Notes: generated from the sequence alone by a model not told the origin. Numbered from the stretch's first letter, positions 43,707 to 54,331 are shown. The stretch is DNA of 64,000 nt from Stenotrophomonas maltophilia (GCF_001676385.1 NZ_LYVJ01000017.1:1-64000), one strand, 5' to 3'. A program made the numbers and translations.

Positions 43707-43794
43707 CTGAGGAACTCTCCGGATCGTAGGGTGGGTACACACGGTGCAGCAATGGGCCGCCGCGGGGCAGCGGGCCCGGAACCGATACAGCGGC

Positions 43795-44385
43795 TTACGC
43801 GATGCGCGCCGCTTCGTCGAACGACAGGCGCGGCAGGCGCGGGAACAGGCCCGCCGGGTCACCGTAACCCAGGTTGACCAGGAAATTCGACTTGATGGAG
43901 GTACCGGCGAAGAACGCTTCGTCGACCTTGGCCGGGTCGAAGCCGGACATCGGGCCGGCATCCAGGCCCAGCGCGCGCGCGGCCAGGATCAGGTAGGCGC
44001 CCTGCAGGCTGCCGTTGCGGATGGCGGCTTCGTGGCGGCCTTCCTGCGGACCGTCGAACCAGGCCTTGGCATCGGTGTGAGGGAACAGGTACGGCAGCTT
44101 CTCGTGGAAGTCCAGGTCGAAGCCGATGATGACCGTGACCGGCGCAGCCATGGTCTTGGCCAGGTTGCCTTCGGACAGCGCCGGGGCCAGCTTCTCCTTG
44201 GCCTCCTTCGACTTCACGAAGACGAAGCGGGCCGGCGTGGTGTTGGCCGCGGTCGGTCCCCACTTCACCAGCTCGTACAGCTCCTTCAGCAGGCTGTCCG
44301 GCACCGGCGTGTCGAGGAAGGCATTCTGGGTGCGGGCGGTACGGAACAGCTGGTCGAGGGCGGCAGCGTCGAGCGCGTGGGACAT
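43795..44385 (-). CDS. Malonic semialdehyde reductase RutE-like nitroreductase
   Basis: A 196-residue flavin reductase of the NfsB/RutE type. Motifs: [19 protein letters not shown] at the start, [44 protein letters not shown] and [11 protein letters not shown]. RutE reduces malonic semialdehyde to 3-hydroxypropionate in pyrimidine breakdown, but no other rut genes are nearby, so the substrate could be another aldehyde or nitro compound. The start was set at [14 protein letters not shown]; the open frame upstream overlaps the divergent gene. Confidence 0.85.
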   Translation of the reverse strand: MSHALDAAALDQLFRTARTQNAFLDTPVPDSLLKELYELVKWGPTAANTTPARFVFVKSKEAKEKLAPALSEGNLAKTMAAPVTVIIGFDLDFHEKLPYLFPHTDAKAWFDGPQEGRHEAAIRNGSLQGAYLILAARALGLDAGPMSGFDPAKVDEAFFAGTSIKSNFLVNLGYGDPAGLFPRLPRLSFDEAARIA

Positions 44386-44504
44386 CGATGGATCTCCAGG
44401 GCGGCTAAGGGAAGTCATGGCCCGCAGGGGCGCAGGGCGAAACGACGAGCCGCAGTGTAGAGTGTCGCGACTGTTGCAACACCCAGCAGAGCTGAAACGA
44501 ATTA

Positions 44505-45473
44505 ATGCCAATGGTGAAACGATCGAGCGCGCCCTGGACGATCACGGATGGCCGTGCGGGCAATGTCCGCCAGGCGGTCGCGCTGGCCGCGGCGCTGCGC
44601 CGGGGCACGCATCGGCCCCTGGTCCTGCAACCGCGCGCGCCCTGGCGCTGGCTGTCGCCGCGCCGCCTGCCGGGCGATGTGAACGGCTACGGTGAGGCCT
44701 TTGCGTCACTGGCCGACGAGGCGCCGGCGCTGGCAATCGGCTGCGGGCGCCAGGCCGCCGGCGCGCTGCGCGTGTTGCGCGCGCGCGGCAGCCAGGTAGT
44801 GCAGATCCTCGACCCGCGCATCGGCGCGCGCCATTGGGACGTCGTCGTGGTGCCCGAGCACGACCAGCTGCGCGGCAGCAATGTGCTGACCCTGATCGGC
44901 AGCCTCAACCCCGTGGACGACGACTGGCTGGCCTGGGGCCGCGCCGCGTTCGCCGGCTTCAGTACCCTGCCGGGCCCGCGTACGGCACTGCTGGTGGGCG
45001 GGCCGACGGCGCTGGCGCCCTGGGACCCGGCGGCGATGGTCGGCGTGTTCCAGGCGCTGGCCGAGCGGATCCGCAGCGAAGGCGGCAGCCTGCTGGCGAC
45101 GACCTCGCGGCGCACTCCACCCGCACTGGCCGAAATCCTGCGCGCCACCTTCGCCGATCTGCCGCATGTGATCTGGGGCGATGGCGGCGACGGCGTGAAT
45201 CCCTATGGCGGGCTGCTCGGATGGGCCAACCGCGTGGTGGTCTCGCCGGATTCGGTGAATCTGCTTTCCGAGGCCTGCGCCACGCGCATGCCGGTGATGG
45301 TGGCGCTGGCCGATACCGCGCAGGGCCGGCTGGCGCGGTTCCAGCAGCAGCTGCGCGAGCGCGGCCGCCTGCAGCCACGATGGCTGGACTGGCACTACGA
45401 CCGCATCGAACCGCTGCGCGAAACCACGCGCATCGCCACGGAAGTGACGGCGCGGCTGGGTCTTGCACCATGA
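44505..45473 (+). CDS. Mitochondrial-fission ELM1-like protein (DUF1022 family)
   Basis: A 322-residue protein of the ELM1/DUF1022 family, a glycosyltransferase-B-like fold found in plants and proteobacteria. Visible signatures are [18 protein letters not shown] at the N-terminus, [31 protein letters not shown] and a C-terminal [22 protein letters not shown] resembling a sugar-nucleotide site. In bacteria it often lies near lipid A or cell-envelope genes; here it is divergent from the rutE-like gene. The reaction is unknown. Confidence 0.82.
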   Translation: MPMVKRSSAPWTITDGRAGNVRQAVALAAALRRGTHRPLVLQPRAPWRWLSPRRLPGDVNGYGEAFASLADEAPALAIGCGRQAAGALRVLRARGSQVVQILDPRIGARHWDVVVVPEHDQLRGSNVLTLIGSLNPVDDDWLAWGRAAFAGFSTLPGPRTALLVGGPTALAPWDPAAMVGVFQALAERIRSEGGSLLATTSRRTPPALAEILRATFADLPHVIWGDGGDGVNPYGGLLGWANRVVVSPDSVNLLSEACATRMPVMVALADTAQGRLARFQQQLRERGRLQPRWLDWHYDRIEPLRETTRIATEVTARLGLAP

Positions 45474-45671
45474 ATGCCAGCCGCCGGTGGAGACGCACCG
45501 CGAACACGCGGGCTTGAACAAGGCGCGGCGCGAAAACACTGGCCGCCCAGCGGCCCACCACCATGCGGCGGGCGACATGATGAGTGAAGCCCTGCAAAGC
45601 TGAACGACCGGTTTTGGTTTTGCCGCGGGCCGGGCGGATAATGCGCCATCCCTCATTCCTCCTGGCTCGCC

Positions 45672-46232
45672 ATGTCCGCGCGTCCTTCCCCTGTGTTTGC
45701 TCCGCTGACCGCACGCGCACGGGTGCTGTCGGTGCTGGCGATGGGCGCAGTGGTGCTGCTGTCCAACGTACTGGTGCAATACCCGATCAATGATTGGTTG
45801 ACCTGGGGCGCCTTCAGTTATCCGGTGGCGTTCCTGGTCAGCAACCTGATCAATCGCCGCTTCGGGCCCGGCCCGGCCCGCCACGTGGCGTGGACGGGTT
45901 TTGCGGTCGCGGTACTGCTGTCGATCTGGGTGGCGACACCGCGCATCGCCATTGCCTCGTGCTCGGCGTTCATCGTCGCCCAGCTGCTGGACATCACCGT
46001 GTTCGACCGCCTGCGCCGTGGCAGCTGGTGGCGCGCACCGATGGTGGCCACCACCTGCAGCGCGACGGTGGATACCACGATCTTCTGGTCGATCGCGTTT
46101 GCCGGTTCCAGCCTGCCGTGGGTGAGCTGGGCAGCCGGCGACCTGGCGGTGAAGCTGGCGATCGGTGTCTGCCTGCTGGCGCCGTTCCGCGCGCTGCTGT
46201 GGAAGATGGCGCCGCTGCGCGCGGCCAGCTGA
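45672..46232 (+). CDS. YhhQ/VUT-family queuosine precursor transporter
   Basis: A 186-residue inner-membrane protein with about five helices. Signatures: LLSNVLVQYPINDWLTWGAFSYPVAFLVSNLINRRFG near the start, SCSAFIVAQLLDITVFDRLRRG and ATVDTTIFWSIAFAG. Family members such as E. coli YhhQ import queuosine precursors (preQ0/preQ1). No preQ1 riboswitch could be made out in the 198 bases upstream, which hold nothing else recognised. It is followed by a block of palindromic repeats. Confidence 0.87.
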   Translation: MSARPSPVFAPLTARARVLSVLAMGAVVLLSNVLVQYPINDWLTWGAFSYPVAFLVSNLINRRFGPGPARHVAWTGFAVAVLLSIWVATPRIAIASCSAFIVAQLLDITVFDRLRRGSWWRAPMVATTCSATVDTTIFWSIAFAGSSLPWVSWAAGDLAVKLAIGVCLLAPFRALLWKMAPLRAAS

Positions 46233-46244
46233 CCGCCATTGCCC

Positions 46245-46628
46245 TGGTGGGTGCCAACCTTGGTTGGCACGCTCCATCGGAGTTCATTACCGCTGACAGA
46301 TTGTGCCGACCAACGGTCGGCACCTACCAGGAGCGGGGCATCGCAGGGCCATTGATCCGGTAGTCGCCAACCTTGGTTGGCGCTTGGCATTCATGCCAAC
46401 CAAGGTTGGCATCTACCAACGGCGGGCCATCGCAGGACCATTGATCCGGTGGGTGCCGACCGTTGGTCGGCACGCCCTGCAGAACTCATCGCTGCCGACA
46501 GATTGTGCCGACCAACGGTCGGCACCTACCAGGAGCGGGGCATCGCAGGGCCATTGATCCGGTAGTCGCCAACCTTGGTTGGCGCTTGGCATTCATGCCA
46601 ACCAAGATTGGCATCTACCAACTGCAGT
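46245..46628. repeat. Tandem block of GTAG palindromes with a 202-bp repeat unit
   Basis: The gap between the transporter and glnE is filled by seven short palindromes of two types: GTGCCGACCAACGGTCGGCA and GCCAACC(A/T)(A/T)GGTTGGC. A unit starting GACAGATTGTGCCGAC at 46295 recurs almost identically 202 bp later at 46497, including the spacer GGAGCGGGGCATCGCAGGG, so the block arose by segmental duplication of repeats. Several arms carry GGTAGATGCC-like GTAG ends. Confidence 0.88.
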
Positions 46629-46645
46629 CCTCCGCCATCCGCCAC

Positions 46646-49441
46646 TCAGGCGAACGGCAGCTCTGCCGCTCTGCACGCCGCCGTAATCGCTGCACACGCC
46701 TCTTCAATCACCGGCGTGGTCGGTGCCAATCGCGGGCGCCGATCCAGCGTGCAGGCCAGGCCCACGTCCAGCAGGGTTGCATGCGCGGCATGCAGTGCCT
46801 GCGCCGTATCGTCGGGCAGGAAGCCGGCGGCGGCCAACGCATCGATCAAAGATGGCGTATCACGTGGCTGCAGTACTGCCGCATGCTGCGCGCCGCGGGC
46901 CAGCACGCCGGTCTGCAGCAGGAATTCCAGGTCCACCACTCCGCCGGCGCCCTGCTTGAGGTCCAGCCGCGCTGCGTCGCTGCGGTCCAGCTCGGCGCGC
47001 ATGCGGCCACGCATCTTCAGCACGTCGGCATACAACGTGGCCGGATCGCGTTCGCGCCCCAGCGTCTGCGCGCGGACCTGCTCGAAATCGGCCAGCAGGC
47101 TGGCATCGCCGGCCACGCCACGTGCGCGCACCAGCGCCTGGTGCTCCCAGGTCCACGCGCGCTCACGCTGGTACTCGGTATAGCTGGCCAGCGAAGACAC
47201 CAACGATCCCTTGCCACCGTCCGGGCGCAGGCGCACGTCGATGTCGTATAACCGACCGGCCGCCGTAACCGCACCCAGCAGCGCCATCACCTTCTGCGCC
47301 AGGCGCGCGTACCAGCGCCCCGGTTCCAGCGGTCGCGCGCCATCGCTGGCGTCCACGCCCGCGGGATTGTCGTGCAGGAACACCAGGTCCAGATCGGAGC
47401 CGAAGCCCAGTTCGAGACCGCCCAGGCTGCCGTAGCCGATGATCGCGAAGCGCCCGCCGGGAATCCCGCCATGTGCGGTGCGCATGTCCGCCTCGGCCAT
47501 CGCCAGCACGGTCACCACCACCGCCTGCGCCAACTCGGCCAGTTGCCGGGTGCTGTCCACCGCGCCCTGGCGCCCGTCCAGCGTGGCCATTGCCATGCGG
47601 AAACTCAGCGCCAGTCGGGTCTCGTTGAGCCAGCGCAGGGCGGACTCGGGATCTTCCACTGCCAGCACCTGCTGGCACTCGGCCAGCATGCCGGGCGCAT
47701 CGGGCATCGGCCCGGACACGCGCACATCCAGCAGTTCGTCCAGCAGCAGCGGATACGCCGCCAGGCGCTCGGCCAGCAGCGCACTGCGTGCCAGCACGTC
47801 CACCAGCCGCGCCAGTGCGCTGGGTTGTTCGTCCAGCAGGGCCAGATAGCTGGTCCGGCGCAGCACCGCCTGCAGCAGGCCGAGCACGCGCCTGAGCGCG
47901 GCATCCGGCTGCGGCGAACGCGTGGCGGCGTGCAGCAACGCCGGCAGCACGCGATCCAGCCGCGCGCGCGCGGCATCGGAGAGTGACTTCACGCCACTGC
48001 CCTGGGCGAAATCGCGCAGCGACTGGTCGGCGCCACCCGCATCGAGGAAACCGGCTTCGGCCAACAGCGGTGCATTGCTGCCCTCGGGCAGGCTGCGCCA
48101 GTAATTGGCCAGTGCGTCGGGCGCGGCCTGGCCTTTGCGCGGGGCCAGCAGTGCGGCGAATTCGATGCTGACCCGCTGCTGCTGTTCGGCCAGCGCTGTG
48201 CGCAGCACCTGCCAGTCCGGGTAGCCAAGGCCGAGGGCGATGCGCTCGCGATCCAGCGCATCGCTGGGCAGCACGTGGGTCTGCGCGTCACGCAGCATCT
48301 GCAGGCGGTTTTCCAGGCGCCGCAGGAACAAATAGGCCTCGCGCAGCGCGCTGCCATCCTCTGGCGCGATCTGCCCGGCGGCGACCAGTGCATCCAATGC
48401 CACCAGCAGGCGGCGCTCGCGCAGTGCCGGTTCACGGCCACCGCGGATCAGCTGCAACGCCTGGCACAGGAACTCGATTTCACGGATGCCGCCGGCACCG
48501 CGCTTGATGTCTTCGTGCAGTTCGCGGCGCGCGACCTCGGCACTGATCGCGGCCTTCATCTCGCGCAGGCCATCAAGCGCGGTGAAATCCAGGTAGCGGC
48601 GGTACACGAACGGGCGCAGGGTCTGCAGCCAGGTTTCACCGGCGTCGATATCACCGGCCACCGCGCGCGCCTTCAGCCAGGCATAGCGCTCCCAGTCGCG
48701 GCCCTCGCGCTGGAAATACTGGTCCATCGCGGCGAACGACAGCGCGACCCGGCCGGCACTGCCAAACGGGCGCAGGCGCAGGTCGACGCGGTGGCTGAAG
48801 CCATCGACGGTGGTTTCGTCCAGCAGCTTGGCCAGGCGCTGGCCCAGGCGGGCGAAGTACTCCTCGGCGGCCAGCGCGCGCGGTCCGTCCGATTCGCCGC
48901 TGTGCGGATAGGCGTAGACCAGGTCGATATCAGAGCTGAAGTTAAGCTCGCCGCCGCCGAGCTTGCCGAGGCCGAACACCACCAGCTGCTGCGCGGTCCC
49001 GTCCCCGTCGCGGACAACGCCGTGGCGCTGGGCGAACTCCTGCTGCAGGGCATCCAGCGCCAGCCGCAGGCAGTCCTCCGCCAGGCGGGTCGCGCCGGCC
49101 AGGGTCTGCACCACGTCATCCAGCCCGGCCAGGTCGCGCCAGACCAGCCGCGTGGACATCGCCGCACGCCACCGCCGCAGCTGCGCTGGCCAGTCGCTGG
49201 GCTGCTGGGGGTCAAGCACGGGCGCGGGGACCGGCGGGCACTCGGGGGCGGCCAGCTGGGCCAGCAACGCGGGTTGGCGTACCAGGGTGTCGAGGGCGAA
49301 GTCGCTGGCCACCGCCAGCCGGGTCAGCAACGGCAGAAGGTCTGCCGGGATGGGCCCGGGCAGGACCTGCGCCAGGCGCGCCAGGGCGCGGTCTACAAGG
49401 GGCTGCAGGGTGGCGGGCAGGTCTGCGGGGGCAAGGGTCAT
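46646..49441 (-). CDS. Bifunctional glutamine synthetase adenylyltransferase/adenylyl-removing enzyme
   Basis: A 931-residue enzyme (E. coli GlnE is 946) that adenylylates and deadenylylates glutamine synthetase in response to PII and glutamine. The N-terminal deadenylylase nucleotidyltransferase domain has [20 protein letters not shown]; the C-terminal adenylylase domain has [20 protein letters not shown] followed by [15 protein letters not shown]. The frame stays open upstream; the ATG giving [15 protein letters not shown] was chosen by family length and because repeats fill the upstream part. It stands alone and ends 18 bp from the repeat block. Confidence 0.95.
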   Translation of the reverse strand: MTLAPADLPATLQPLVDRALARLAQVLPGPIPADLLPLLTRLAVASDFALDTLVRQPALLAQLAAPECPPVPAPVLDPQQPSDWPAQLRRWRAAMSTRLVWRDLAGLDDVVQTLAGATRLAEDCLRLALDALQQEFAQRHGVVRDGDGTAQQLVVFGLGKLGGGELNFSSDIDLVYAYPHSGESDGPRALAAEEYFARLGQRLAKLLDETTVDGFSHRVDLRLRPFGSAGRVALSFAAMDQYFQREGRDWERYAWLKARAVAGDIDAGETWLQTLRPFVYRRYLDFTALDGLREMKAAISAEVARRELHEDIKRGAGGIREIEFLCQALQLIRGGREPALRERRLLVALDALVAAGQIAPEDGSALREAYLFLRRLENRLQMLRDAQTHVLPSDALDRERIALGLGYPDWQVLRTALAEQQQRVSIEFAALLAPRKGQAAPDALANYWRSLPEGSNAPLLAEAGFLDAGGADQSLRDFAQGSGVKSLSDAARARLDRVLPALLHAATRSPQPDAALRRVLGLLQAVLRRTSYLALLDEQPSALARLVDVLARSALLAERLAAYPLLLDELLDVRVSGPMPDAPGMLAECQQVLAVEDPESALRWLNETRLALSFRMAMATLDGRQGAVDSTRQLAELAQAVVVTVLAMAEADMRTAHGGIPGGRFAIIGYGSLGGLELGFGSDLDLVFLHDNPAGVDASDGARPLEPGRWYARLAQKVMALLGAVTAAGRLYDIDVRLRPDGGKGSLVSSLASYTEYQRERAWTWEHQALVRARGVAGDASLLADFEQVRAQTLGRERDPATLYADVLKMRGRMRAELDRSDAARLDLKQGAGGVVDLEFLLQTGVLARGAQHAAVLQPRDTPSLIDALAAAGFLPDDTAQALHAAHATLLDVGLACTLDRRPRLAPTTPVIEEACAAITAACRAAELPFA

Positions 49442-49463
49442 GGACGGATTGTATCGACCGGCC

Positions 49464-49560
49464 GGGGCCAGATCCCTTTTGCCCTGGGCAAAGGGCTTTG
49501 ACCCCAGGAATGCCGCAGTTGGGTCAGAGCCTTTTGCCTGTGGCAAGAGGCTCCGACCCC
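49464..49560. repeat. Two GGGTCAGA-type inverted repeats
   Basis: First: GGGGCCAGATCCCTTTTGCC (about 49464-49483) against GGCAAAGGGCTTTGACCCC. Second: GGGTCAGAGCCTTTTGCC (49521-49538) against GGCAAGAGGCTCCGACCCC. The same family occurs at 5611-5653 and 55483-55523. Confidence 0.75.
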
Positions 49561-49596
49561 GCGCCATGTGCGCGTATTCATACTGGGCGACAGGCA

Positions 49597-49790
49597 ATAA
49601 AAAAGCCCGCTTGCAGCGAACTGCCAGCGGGCTCTGCTCCCTCCCCCACGTCGGGATGCGGAGCCATCGTGCGGGCTGCGAAAGCACTTTGCACGCTGCA
49701 CTGCAAAACAGAACCGGTGGGTATGGGTGCCTCCGCCAGGGAAAAGCCATTCCACGAAGGTAGAACCCCCCGTACGGATGAGGATGGCCG
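49597..49790 (-). ncRNA. Possible minus-strand small RNA with intrinsic terminator
   Basis: On the minus strand AGCCCGCT (49633-49626) pairs with AGCGGGCT (49611-49604), followed by TTTTTTATT: a good terminator. The gene to the right runs the other way, so any transcript ending here must start within about 49640-49800. That stretch is rich in short palindromes (GCACTTTGCACGCTGCACTG, GGTGGGTATGGGTGCC). No promoter or known RNA family was recognised. Confidence 0.35.
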
Positions 49791-49823
49791 ATAATCGGGA
49801 TTCCCCCCAGAAACACTGTCGTC

Positions 49824-51338
49824 ATGTCTGTTGATCGCATCGCCAACGCGCGTCTTCGTGACCGCGTGGTCTCCGCCGAGGCCGCAGCCGCGCTGATCCA
49901 GCCCGGTGAAACCGTGGCCATGAGCGGCTTTACCGGCTCCGGGTATCCCAAGGCCGTTCCCGTGGAGCTGGCCCGCCGCATCGAGGCAGTGCACGCCCAG
50001 GGCCAACCCTTCCAGATCAAGCTGATGACCGGCGCCTCCACCGCGCCGGAACTCGATGGCGCGCTGGCCAAGGCCGATGGCATCGCCATGCGCATGCCGT
50101 TCCAGAGCGATCCGGATGCGCGCAACCGCATCAACGCCGGCAAGCTGGACTACATCGACATCCACCTGAGCCACGTCGCCCAGCACGTGTGGTTCGGTTT
50201 CTACGGCGAGATCGATACTGCCGTGATCGAGGTCTCGGCCATCCGCGAGGACGGTTCGCTGGTGCCGTCCACGTCGGTGGGCAACAACAAGACCTGGCTG
50301 GACCTGGCGAAGAAGGTGATCGTCGAGGTCAACGAATGGCAGCCGGCCGGCGTCGACGGCATGCATGACATCTACTACGGCACCGCGCTGCCACCGCACC
50401 GCAAGCCGATTCCGCTGGTGAACGCCAACGATCGAATCGGTGATACCGCGCTGCGCTGCGACCCGGACAAGATCGTGGCCGTGGTGCGTACCAACGGGCC
50501 AGACCGCAACAGCCCGTTCAGCCCGATCGACGCCACCAGCGAACAGATCGCCTCGCACCTGATCGAGTTCCTCAAGCACGAGGTGAAGAAGGGCCGCCTG
50601 CCGCCGAACCTGCTGCCGCTGCAGTCGGGCGTGGGCAACATCCCCAACGCGGTGCTGGCCGGCCTGGCCAGGAGCGGTTTCCGCGACCTCGCCGCGTTCA
50701 CCGAGGTGATCCAGGACGGCATGCTCGACCTGCTGCGTGACGGCGTGCTGAGCTACGCCTCATGCACCGGCTTCGCGCTGAGCCCGCAGGCCAACGAAGC
50801 GTTCAAGCAGAACATCGATTTCTACCGCGAGCGCATCATCATGCGCACGCAGGAGATCTCCAACCATCCGGAACTGGTGCGCCGCCTGGGCTGCATCGGC
50901 ATGAACGGCATGATCGAGGTGGACATCTACGGCAACGTCAATTCGACGCACGTGATGGGCACGCGGATCATGAACGGCATCGGCGGCTCGGGTGACTTTG
51001 CCCGCAACGGTTTCCTGTCGGCGTTCCTTAGCCCGTCCACGGCCAAGAACGGCACCATCTCGGCGATCGTGCCGATGGCCAGCCATGTCGACCACACCGA
51101 GCACGACGTGTCGGTGATCGTTACCGAACAGGGCCTGGCCGACCTGCGCGGCCTGACCCCGCGCAGGCGCGCGCAGGTGCTGATCGACAACTGCGCGCAT
51201 CCGGATTTCCGCGCGCAGCTGCAGGACTACTTCGACCGCGCCAGCCACGAAAGCTACGGCAAGCACACCCCGCACCTGCTGCCCGAAGCACTGTCGTGGC
51301 ACCAGCGCTGGCTGGACACGGGCACGATGAAGGGGTGA
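49824..51338 (+). CDS. Succinate:acetate/propionate CoA-transferase (acetyl-CoA hydrolase family)
   Basis: A 504-residue class I CoA-transferase of the acetyl-CoA hydrolase/succinate CoA-transferase group. The catalytic glutamate is Glu294 in [11 protein letters not shown], the position used in AarC of Acetobacter. Other landmarks are [43 protein letters not shown] and [15 protein letters not shown]. It swaps CoA between succinate and acetate or propionate. It starts right after the possible small RNA region; a SMAG palindrome follows the stop. AarC, Cat1 or ScpC orthology is not resolved. Confidence 0.9.
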   Translation: MSVDRIANARLRDRVVSAEAAAALIQPGETVAMSGFTGSGYPKAVPVELARRIEAVHAQGQPFQIKLMTGASTAPELDGALAKADGIAMRMPFQSDPDARNRINAGKLDYIDIHLSHVAQHVWFGFYGEIDTAVIEVSAIREDGSLVPSTSVGNNKTWLDLAKKVIVEVNEWQPAGVDGMHDIYYGTALPPHRKPIPLVNANDRIGDTALRCDPDKIVAVVRTNGPDRNSPFSPIDATSEQIASHLIEFLKHEVKKGRLPPNLLPLQSGVGNIPNAVLAGLARSGFRDLAAFTEVIQDGMLDLLRDGVLSYASCTGFALSPQANEAFKQNIDFYRERIIMRTQEISNHPELVRRLGCIGMNGMIEVDIYGNVNSTHVMGTRIMNGIGGSGDFARNGFLSAFLSPSTAKNGTISAIVPMASHVDHTEHDVSVIVTEQGLADLRGLTPRRRAQVLIDNCAHPDFRAQLQDYFDRASHESYGKHTPHLLPEALSWHQRWLDTGTMKG

Positions 51339-51348
51339 GGCCCGCTTC

Positions 51349-51410
51349 TGTAGAGTCGAGCCATGCTCGACTCTCCATCCCAGTGCAGCCGAGCATGGCT
51401 CGGCTCTACA
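51349..51410. repeat. SMAG-type GTAG palindrome
   Basis: TGTAGAGTCGAGCCATGCTC faces GAGCATGGCTCGGCTCTACA around a short CCATCCCAGTG centre. It lies between convergent genes. Confidence 0.9.
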
Positions 51411-51445
51411 AGGGCAGGGTCCTGCCCCCAGGCACGGACACTCCT

Positions 51446-52810
51446 TCAAGCTGTACGCAGCGCCGCCAGTGATTCGGCCTGCAGCCGCTCGTAGATCTCG
51501 AACTCGTCGTTCACGGCCACGCCCAGCGCCTGCTCGAAGGCTTCGCGGTTGGCCTGCGCGGCATACGCACGCTGTTCTTCGCCGCCCAGGTTCGACTGGA
51601 AAATGCCTGCGGCACTGACCGGCAGGAAATCCTCATAGACGATGGGATCAGCCGTGGCCAAGCCGGCAGCGACCAGCACTTCGGCCGGCAGGTCGGCCAC
51701 GCGTTCCGGCGCGGCACGGCCGGCGTCGGTCAGCTGGTAGCGGTAATACCCCAGGCCTTCCTGGCGCAGCGTGTCATGGTCGTCCGGGAAACTGGCGAAC
51801 ACCGCCTGCAGGCGCTGGCCATAGTCGCCACCGGTACTGCCGGCACCGTCGGTATCGCGCGCCTGCGCCAGCAGCTGGTCGTACAGCGCGCGGCCCTTCG
51901 GGGTCAGCGCCAGGCCGCGTTGTTCGATCTCGCCGAAGCGCGCGGTATGGGTACCCGCATCGCCGCCGTCCTCGTCCGGGAAGTGCACGGGCTCTTCGAG
52001 CGCCTTGAAGCTGGTCTGGCGCAACAGGATCGGGCAGGCGCGGCGCGGCGGGCCTTCGATCACCGCCTTGGCCGCCATGCCATGTTCGATCATCGCCGCC
52101 TGCGCGGCATCGATATCCAGCGTGCGTGGCGTGAGGTGGTTGATGTGCGGGCCACGGAAGCTGACCACGTCGGCGATCAGCCGGTGCGCATCGTGCAGGG
52201 CCTGGTACGTCGGCAGGTCGACGGTGGCGTCACCATGCCAGCGGAACGTTTCCAATGCTTCATCGACAAAGCGCCCGGCATCGGCCTGCGACAGGCCGCC
52301 GTCACGCTCGGCCTGCTCGATCAGCGCCAGTGCGCCGTCGGTGAAGATGCGGCGGCGTGCCAGGATCTTCGCCGACTCGGCACGCAAGGCCTCGTCTTCG
52401 ATCAGCTCCAGGCGCAGCAACGAGGTGAACACACGGAACGGGTTCTGCGCCAGCGCGGCGCCGGTCAGCGGCCGGAACGCGGTGGAATGCACCGGCACGC
52501 CCGCGACCGACAGGTCGTAGTAGCCGACCGGGTACATGCCCATCACCGCGAACAGGCGGCGCAGCGTGGCCAGTTCCTGCGCGGTGCCGACCCGGATCGC
52601 GCCGTGGCGTTCCTCGTCCAGGCGCGCGCGCTCGTCATTGCGTTGCAGCTGCGCGGCCAGGGCCGCGTCCTGCGCCAGCACCTGCGCGTTGATCCGCTCC
52701 ACCAGTTCCACCAGCGTGCCGTACAAGGGCACTTCGGTGCGGTACATGCGGGACATGGCCTGTGCGAACAGCCGGCGGATCACATCGGGCGAAACGAAAG
52801 AGGCACTCAT
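51446..52810 (-). CDS. 2-oxoadipate dioxygenase/decarboxylase-like (HglS/YdcJ, DUF1338)
   Basis: A 454-residue member of the DUF1338 vicinal-oxygen-chelate family. The Fe(II) ligands of HglS appear kept: a His in VPVHSTAFR, a His in GPHINHLTPRTLDID, and a Glu in ARFGEIEQRG. HglS converts 2-oxoadipate to D-2-hydroxyglutarate in lysine breakdown. No other lysine-catabolic genes are seen nearby. The ATG at 52810 opens MSASFVSPDVIRRLF. It is monocistronic and convergent with the CoA-transferase. Confidence 0.85.
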   Translation of the reverse strand: MSASFVSPDVIRRLFAQAMSRMYRTEVPLYGTLVELVERINAQVLAQDAALAAQLQRNDERARLDEERHGAIRVGTAQELATLRRLFAVMGMYPVGYYDLSVAGVPVHSTAFRPLTGAALAQNPFRVFTSLLRLELIEDEALRAESAKILARRRIFTDGALALIEQAERDGGLSQADAGRFVDEALETFRWHGDATVDLPTYQALHDAHRLIADVVSFRGPHINHLTPRTLDIDAAQAAMIEHGMAAKAVIEGPPRRACPILLRQTSFKALEEPVHFPDEDGGDAGTHTARFGEIEQRGLALTPKGRALYDQLLAQARDTDGAGSTGGDYGQRLQAVFASFPDDHDTLRQEGLGYYRYQLTDAGRAAPERVADLPAEVLVAAGLATADPIVYEDFLPVSAAGIFQSNLGGEEQRAYAAQANREAFEQALGVAVNDEFEIYERLQAESLAALRTA

Positions 52811-52907
52811 CAGTCACTCGATTACGGGAACGGGGAACGGCGAGAAGCCGTATTGTCGCCGGAGCGCGCGGCCGGAGCGATATGCAGAGCAACATGAAGG
52901 AAATCGG

Positions 52908-52979
52908 TAGTGCCGGCCGCTGGCCGGCAACCGCTGCAAGCAGGTACCCCGAGGTTGCCGGCCGGCGGCCGGCACTACC
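52908..52979. repeat. Paired GCCGGCCGCTGGCCGGCA palindromes
   Basis: GTAGTGCCGGCCGCTGGCCG at the left faces CCGGCCGGCGGCCGGCACTACC at the right, forming a long stem with a GCTGCAAGCAGG centre. It ends at the stop of the next minus-strand gene. Confidence 0.85.
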
Positions 52980-53463
52980 GGTTGAGCTGGCGCTTCAACG
53001 TGGCGTCCAGGGTGATCGGACGGTCCCAGTGCCCATAGCTGGCCACGATGGCATGGCGCAGCGCGCGGTAATGCAGGTTGTCCGGCTTTACCGGCATGCG
53101 CTTCACCACCGCTTCCCAGCCGCCTGCCGGGTCCTCGCTGAAGGCGCGCACGCTGTCGCGGCAGGTCTGGCCGCTGGCCTTGGCCCAGAAGCAGGCGAAG
53201 TAGATGTCCCCGGCCTGCCAGCCATGGGTGGTGAACAACGCACTGATGTAACCGCGCGGTACGCCGGCGTAGCGCGACACCTCGTCGAGGAAGGCGTCGG
53301 GGTAGCGCTCGGCGTAATGGTTGATGTCGCGCAGCTGGGCATCGACCCAGCGGTCGCCGGTGCCCACCTCATAGGCGGCCGATCGTTCGGCCGTCTGCTG
53401 CGCCAGCACGGTGGCCGGCGCCAGCAGCAGGGACAACATCAGCGCGCGCAGTCGGTGGTTCAT
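52975..53463 (-). CDS. Exported hypothetical protein
   Basis: A 162-residue protein with signal peptide MNHRLRALMLSLLLAPATVLA (cut near AQ). The mature part, RWVDAQLRDINHYAERYPDAFLDEVSRYAGVPRGYISALF, is helical, with a Trp-rich middle (GWQAGDIYFACFWAKASGQTC, two Cys likely bridged) and a C-terminal LRHAIVASYGHWDRP. Such small exported proteins are frequent in Xanthomonadaceae; function unknown. It lies 31 bp after the HAD gene on the same strand, so co-transcription is possible. Confidence 0.7.
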   Translation of the reverse strand: MNHRLRALMLSLLLAPATVLAQQTAERSAAYEVGTGDRWVDAQLRDINHYAERYPDAFLDEVSRYAGVPRGYISALFTTHGWQAGDIYFACFWAKASGQTCRDSVRAFSEDPAGGWEAVVKRMPVKPDNLHYRALRHAIVASYGHWDRPITLDATLKRQLNR

Positions 53464-53494
53464 GACCCGATTCTGCCGCAGCGGACGGGCCCTG

Positions 53495-54247
53495 TCAGGC
53501 CGCCGCGGCGGCCTTGGCCTCGATCGCGGCCAGCGCGGCCGGCCAGTCGTGGGCGGTATCGGCGGTGACCATGCGCGGCTCATCGTCGGCCACGCCATGC
53601 TGGGTCTCGTGTGCCCAGGTCACCGCGTAAGGGGTGTGCACACCCCAGCCACCGAGCGTGACCACCGGCTCGATATCCGAACGCAGTGAGTTGCCGACCA
53701 TGACGAAGCGCTCCATCGGCAGGTCGAACTCGGCCAGCACGCGGGCGTACGTTTCCGGATCCTTCTCGGAAACGATCTCGATGCGCGGGAACAGTTCGGC
53801 GAGGTTGGCGACCTTGATCTTCGCTTCCTGGTGGAACAGGTCGCCCTTGGTGATCAGCACCACCGGGTAGTGCTCGGAAATGGCCGACACCGCTTCACGC
53901 ACACCCTCGATCAGCTCGACCGGGTGGCGCAGGGTCGCGTGGCCGATATCGAGGATGCGCTGGATGTCCTTCGCTTCGATGCGCTGGCCGGTGATGTCGA
54001 TGGCCGCCTCGATCATCGACAGCGTCATGCTCTTCACGCCGTAGCCGAAGGTGCCCAGGTGGCGCTGCTGCACTTCCAGCAGATGGCGCGCGGTCTGGCT
54101 GTCATGCACGTCGACATAGCGCGACAGCAGGTCAAGGTAGTCCTGCTCGGCCTTGCGGTAATAATCCTCGCTCTTCCACAGCGTATCGTCACCGTCAAAA
54201 CCGACCAGGCCGATGGAGCGCGAGGGCGCAGGCGTGGAGGTGTTCAT
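53495..54247 (-). CDS. HAD-superfamily hydrolase
   Basis: A 250-residue haloacid-dehalogenase-like phosphatase. Motif I is GFDGDDTLW with Asp18 nucleophile and Asp20; motif II VVLITKGD; motif III Lys in HQEAKIKV; motif IV MVGNSLRSDIEPV. A helical cap lies between about 30 and 110. There is no signal peptide. The substrate is unknown. A terminator for the upstream EF-hand gene lies just before it, so it has its own promoter. Confidence 0.85.
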   Translation of the reverse strand: MNTSTPAPSRSIGLVGFDGDDTLWKSEDYYRKAEQDYLDLLSRYVDVHDSQTARHLLEVQQRHLGTFGYGVKSMTLSMIEAAIDITGQRIEAKDIQRILDIGHATLRHPVELIEGVREAVSAISEHYPVVLITKGDLFHQEAKIKVANLAELFPRIEIVSEKDPETYARVLAEFDLPMERFVMVGNSLRSDIEPVVTLGGWGVHTPYAVTWAHETQHGVADDEPRMVTADTAHDWPAALAAIEAKAAAAA

Positions 54248-54276
54248 CGCCCAAGGATACAGGGGCCATGGCGTCG

Positions 54277-54308
54277 AAAAAAACCCGGGCGGCCGCAGCC
54301 GCCCGGGT
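54277..54308 (-). terminator. Rho-independent terminator of the EF-hand gene
   Basis: On the minus strand AACCCGGGCGGCTGC pairs with GCCGCCCGGGTT and is followed by a run of seven T (plus-strand A run at 54277-54283). It lies 24 bp beyond the EF-hand gene stop. Confidence 0.88.
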
Positions 54309-54331
54309 TCCCATACGCCCCGATGCAGGAA

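Noticed and set aside
45474-45671. Possible preQ1 riboswitch before the YhhQ-like transporter
   Set aside because: No recognisable preQ1 aptamer core (short hairpin with a C-rich loop and downstream A-rich strand) could be found.
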